From: Mycoplasmatota bacterium
Lineage (GTDB): Bacteria; Bacillota_I; Bacilli_A; Izemoplasmatales; Izemoplasmataceae
NCBI GenBank assembly: GCA_030641535.1
Contig: DAOWHG010000058.1
Location: 1 to 10,647, forward strand
Length of the DNA: 10,647 nucleotides
Direction of reading: 5' to 3'
The notes below the pieces were generated by a model. It was not told where the DNA came from and made no database searches. It saw only the letters and a program-made list of their open reading frames with translations. Positions 7,288 through 10,647 of this stretch are shown in pieces (the stretch's first letter is position 1; each line of letters opens with the position of its first letter). The translations under genes and the position numbers were made by a program.

Positions 7288-9609
7288 ATGATTCCTAGCA
7301 TAGCTTTTGATTTTAATTTTGATTACGTATTAGTACTCATATTCGCCTCATATATAGGTTATGGGTATTTTTCGGGTGGACATAAGCAAATTAGAATATC
7401 AATTAATTTGATATTACCTTTTATGATAATTTATTATTTAGGTAGATATATTACAAGTTATATGTACGTTCCTTTATCTACAACGTTCCTATTTGAATTG
7501 TTTGATTCATATTTAGGAATTATTAAGAATACTTTTGGAATGATAGTTGCATACGTAATTACATATTCCTTATTGTTTTCTTCAGTTTTCTTCTTGTCTA
7601 TTTATGCGAGAAGATATGTTTTGAATGAAAATATGCGTGCTAAATTAGGTAAATATAATAATTACCTTGGTGCGCTTTTTGCTTTAATTAATGGATATGT
7701 ATTAGTATATTTCATTATTTTACCTGTATTTTCTTTAAATGGTGTAGGTGCTGAGGCAAATATTACTAATTTTGTATTAGAAAACCCTCCTCCTTTCTCA
7801 AGAATAGCGAGAACTGCTGAAAAAGCTGTTCCAATAAAAGGATTAGCTGATAAAGCTGATGATTTCCAACAACTAATGAGTGTTGATGGAATTGAGGGGT
7901 ATTATAATGATGCGATTTATGAGTACCAACAAGACTATATTGGGTCCAATTCTTATGAAACTGCATTTATGCAATATGTTTATTCTGAGCTTAGCTTAGA
8001 GTCTAAGACGTTATTAGATGATGAGTATTCTGATTATTTTGATGAAACATTATCATCAACACATTATCAAGGTATATCGAGAGTCTTAATCTTAGAAACC
8101 GCTACAAATGATTATTTATATCTTGATTTATTGAAAAAAGAGGATGATTTTGTTCAAATCATTGATGAGAAAAAGGATATTGTTGATGCTTACGAAGCCT
8201 CTGTAGTTAAATACGATAAGGATTTAATAGATTATGCATATGGTGTTCAATTCGATGAATATGAAGATTTATTAGATGCTTACGAAAGTGATGTAATTGA
8301 TTATACTTCTAGTAAAATATCTGCATTATTGGCAGATGACGACTTTGCTTTGTCATTTACAGATACAAGACCTACTATATCCTTAGAAGAACCAATCAAT
8401 TATGTTCATCCTGATTCTCTTGTAGAACCGGTTGAACCAACACTAACAGATGACATCACAGATGCAGATGACTTTGTATACCTGTATGAAGATAAGATAG
8501 ACGTTAGATCAACATTAACTACTTTGGGTAAGAATTTTGAAAATCATAAAGGATTAATAATGTGGTATGTTGATGAACTTGATAGAAGTATGACAACATC
8601 CGCAGAAGGCGGAGATATATCTGAAACAATTGTAAGTTTTAAAACAAATTATGATTTAATTACGGAAAATTTAAATGATGAGGATTTGAAAAGCAAATTA
8701 TATTTAGCTCAAATGAGTATTTTGACTTATGATATTTTCACAACTTGGCTTGATTGTACTATGGAGAATATGGATACTATTGAATTAGATGATATTGGTG
8801 AAGCATCTAATAGATGTACTAATATTGATCCTGCAACTGTAACTGATTATGATTTTACTGATGATGCTTTAGGTATTGTAACTACCTTATTTGAAGGAGA
8901 AAGCGTTACTTGGATTATCCTTCAATTCAAATATGATTACGAAGATGGTGGATTTATTCAAGAATTTGAAGATTTCCAAGAAGTTCTTGATATATTAGAA
9001 AGTACGAAAGAATTAGTAGATGATTATGATAAGTATTATAAAGATATAGCAAATAGCTTAGAGGGAAATCTCTCAATGGTTATAAAAATTGGTATTAGTG
9101 TTATGAAATATCATTTAGATGTATATGATACATTTAGTAATTCTCCGATAATCGCAGCCTTGTTTAATGATGTAGTCAGAGTATGTTCTGGTTCTACAAC
9201 AAGTCCAATTAATCGGGAAGTATTAATATGTCCTAAAACTGAAGGAGATTCAGGATTTGCAAGAGAGCTGTTTAATATGAGATTCTTATCTAGTGATATA
9301 CTATTTAAGGCTTACTTAATGGTTGATAATGAAAATGAACCAATCATTTACGATACTGATGAAATGAATGATTTCCTTGCAAAAGCAAATACAGCTGTAG
9401 TAGATAATGTAATAACTGTGGAAGTTATTAGTATGTTTGCTGATCAATTAGCATTTAACGTAATCGATCCTACTAATAACTACACTTTACTTGAACAAAT
9501 GTATGATGACGGACAAATTACAATTGAAGCTATGCGTATTCTCGCAGATGATGAATACGAGTTATTTAGTTTTGAGTTTAGAACGAGAGTAAGAAGTTTA
9601 ATTAGATAG
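7288..9609 (+). CDS. CvpA-like four-helix membrane protein with large extracellular domain, 773 aa
   Basis: The first 150 residues hold four hydrophobic segments (about 11-29, 38-52, 83-107 and 127-149), with the pattern of CvpA family proteins, including a Gly-rich turn after helix 1 (GYGYFSGGHKQIR) and a basic loop ARRY...RAKLGKY before helix 4. Known CvpA-family proteins are usually much shorter (about 160-250 residues) and are linked to colicin V production or envelope homeostasis. Basic residues lie in loops 1-2 and 3-4, so the positive-inside rule puts both the N-terminus and the long C-terminal part outside. This remainder (about 150-773) is acidic, with a probable coiled coil near 290-345 containing a 30-residue repeat (DAYE at 300 and again at 330), and four cysteines (490, 510, 633, 648) spaced as two pairs. 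It has no second membrane region, and its last ten residues are basic. Its family was not recognised. The gene follows a terminator-like hairpin and ends 14 bp before the next start, so it is in an operon with that gene. Confidence 0.75.
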   Translation: MIPSIAFDFNFDYVLVLIFASYIGYGYFSGGHKQIRISINLILPFMIIYYLGRYITSYMYVPLSTTFLFELFDSYLGIIKNTFGMIVAYVITYSLLFSSVFFLSIYARRYVLNENMRAKLGKYNNYLGALFALINGYVLVYFIILPVFSLNGVGAEANITNFVLENPPPFSRIARTAEKAVPIKGLADKADDFQQLMSVDGIEGYYNDAIYEYQQDYIGSNSYETAFMQYVYSELSLESKTLLDDEYSDYFDETLSSTHYQGISRVLILETATNDYLYLDLLKKEDDFVQIIDEKKDIVDAYEASVVKYDKDLIDYAYGVQFDEYEDLLDAYESDVIDYTSSKISALLADDDFALSFTDTRPTISLEEPINYVHPDSLVEPVEPTLTDDITDADDFVYLYEDKIDVRSTLTTLGKNFENHKGLIMWYVDELDRSMTTSAEGGDISETIVSFKTNYDLITENLNDEDLKSKLYLAQMSILTYDIFTTWLDCTMENMDTIELDDIGEASNRCTNIDPATVTDYDFTDDALGIVTTLFEGESVTWIILQFKYDYEDGGFIQEFEDFQEVLDILESTKELVDDYDKYYKDIANSLEGNLSMVIKIGISVMKYHLDVYDTFSNSPIIAALFNDVVRVCSGSTTSPINREVLICPKTEGDSGFARELFNMRFLSSDILFKAYLMVDNENEPIIYDTDEMNDFLAKANTAVVDNVITVEVISMFADQLAFNVIDPTNNYTLLEQMYDDGQITIEAMRILADDEYELFSFEFRTRVRSLIR

Positions 9610-9623
9610 AAAGGAGGGATTAT

Positions 9624-10647
9624 ATGAAGCCTAGTGAAGAGGTAATGCTTTTACTTGAGTTAAATAATTTTGATGTTTTAAAGTATAAACTAAAAAAACA
9701 GCTAGAATATGAAGATTCTGGTAATTTAGATTTGTATAAACATAAAAAGTATGCCGATTTAATTGTTTCTCACTATTTATTTCAAGAAAATGAAGATTTT
9801 TTACATCGTAATCCCTTAACTTATAGTTCTAATTGGCCTAAAAGTGTAAATAGTCTTGATCAATTTTTGTTTACTCATCCAGATTTGGATGAAGAAACAA
9901 CTTTAAGAGAGTTCTTGGCTCTTAAAGATTTTGATGCAATTAATAGAGAGAGCATACTATATGATATTTTAGATGCTTGGGTTGAGGAATATCGCGAAGC
10001 AAGTATAACTAAAATGGAAAATTTACGTGAAATGATTAAATTATTACCTAAGAAAAGTAAAAAGCATCGTAAACCAAGTAAAATGACATTTCTATTTACA
10101 GTGTTCTTGGCTTTATTAGGTATTATGTTGTTCAAAAATCCGACATTATTGCAACCATCATTTTTTGCTTTTCTTGCTAATATTGTAGGAGATTATAATC
10201 AATTATTATATGATGTATCATGGTATTCATTACTTGGGGTAAGCTCAATAATACTTCTTTCCACATATGCAGTATTAAACAACGCTTTATCAAGGTTTAT
10301 TAAAGATGTTAGAAGCGAAAAAAATAAACATGCTGAAAGAACATTTGATAAATGGGAAGTAGATATGAAAAATTCTAGATTGAAACAATCTGGAGTACTT
10401 GAAGATTATGTTGATTTGGTTGTTAAAAAGCCTTCTAAGTGCTTTTTAGAACTTAAAACACTCATAGGACCCGAAATTTTAATGAACAAATTTAAGGCTT
10501 ACGTACGCATGATAGAAGGAAAATATGATTGGATGACAAAACACTATGAGAAATTAATGTTTGCATTAAGAATTCTATTTATAGTTTCAATAATTCTATA
10601 TATTCTGTTTTTCGGTGTTGGGTTCGCCTTGATGAGGGAGTGGATCA
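9624..10647 (+). CDS. Multi-pass membrane protein of unknown family (3' end outside window)
   Basis: The frame is open for 341 codons from ATG 9624 to the window edge, with no stop. A strong ribosome site AAGGAGGG (9611-9618) starts 2 bases after the stop of the CvpA-like gene. The protein begins MKPSEEVMLLLELNNFDVLK. Residues 1-142 look soluble and helical, then a basic run KKSKKHRKPSK (143-153) leads into the first membrane helix (about 154-170). A second helix lies at about 199-219, and a third at 311-337. The stretch 171-198 is also fairly hydrophobic and may dip into the membrane. Basic patches before helix 1 and in the 220-310 region suggest that both lie in the cytoplasm, and the third helix would cross outward. 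The single cysteine (273) is in the cytoplasmic region. No family was recognised. Partnership with the CvpA-like protein is inferred from the 14-bp spacing only. Confidence 0.8.
   Translation, partial: MKPSEEVMLLLELNNFDVLKYKLKKQLEYEDSGNLDLYKHKKYADLIVSHYLFQENEDFLHRNPLTYSSNWPKSVNSLDQFLFTHPDLDEETTLREFLALKDFDAINRESILYDILDAWVEEYREASITKMENLREMIKLLPKKSKKHRKPSKMTFLFTVFLALLGIMLFKNPTLLQPSFFAFLANIVGDYNQLLYDVSWYSLLGVSSIILLSTYAVLNNALSRFIKDVRSEKNKHAERTFDKWEVDMKNSRLKQSGVLEDYVDLVVKKPSKCFLELKTLIGPEILMNKFKAYVRMIEGKYDWMTKHYEKLMFALRILFIVSIILYILFFGVGFALMREWI

Noticed and set aside
9875..10135. Open frame of 86 codons on the minus strand
   Set aside because: It is opposite the last membrane-protein gene, whose plus-strand frame has a strong ribosome site and no stop for 341 codons.

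Overview
The window is AT-rich bacterial DNA with every supported gene on the plus strand. Gene ends use TAG, TAA and TGA, with TGA closing the first lipoprotein gene and rimI, and tryptophan is written TGG. The code is therefore the standard bacterial one, not the Mycoplasma/Spiroplasma code. Strong AGGAGG ribosome sites, very short spacers, ATGA overlaps, lipobox lipoproteins and a rimI-tsaD pair fit a low-GC Firmicute or a standard-code Tenericutes-type lineage (Acholeplasma, Izemoplasma or Haloplasma-like). That placement is an inference from style; no taxonomic marker was searched. Extracytoplasmic domains are very rich in Asp/Glu/Asn, which may suit a marine or saline habitat.

Left part (1-5158): the 3' part of a large surface protein made of a repeated beta-solenoid is followed at once by two similar lipoprotein genes that overlap by ATGA. 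After 36 bp come rimI and tsaD, which also overlap by ATGA. No terminator is visible between these five genes, so they look like one transcription unit that joins envelope genes to two translation-related modification genes.

Middle (5159-5302): a 144-bp spacer holds a nested, very AT-rich inverted repeat whose outer arms resemble two opposed DnaA boxes. No convincing promoter can be read, although one is expected here.

Right part (5303-10647): a membrane-targeted acidic protein with an internally duplicated domain is followed by a perfect 12-bp hairpin terminator. Next comes a protein with a CvpA-like four-helix membrane domain joined to a cysteine-containing, probably extracellular region of about 620 residues. 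The last gene, a multi-pass membrane protein of unknown family, starts 14 bp later and runs off the window. Together these may form an envelope assembly, but no function can be assigned with confidence.

The main points of interest are the unusual CvpA-ectodomain architecture, the duplicated domain in the neighbouring protein, the tandem lipoprotein paralogues with a shared cysteine pair, and the 151-residue solenoid repeats. All gaps between genes are shorter than 150 bp, and no RNA gene, CRISPR array or mobile element was recognised.
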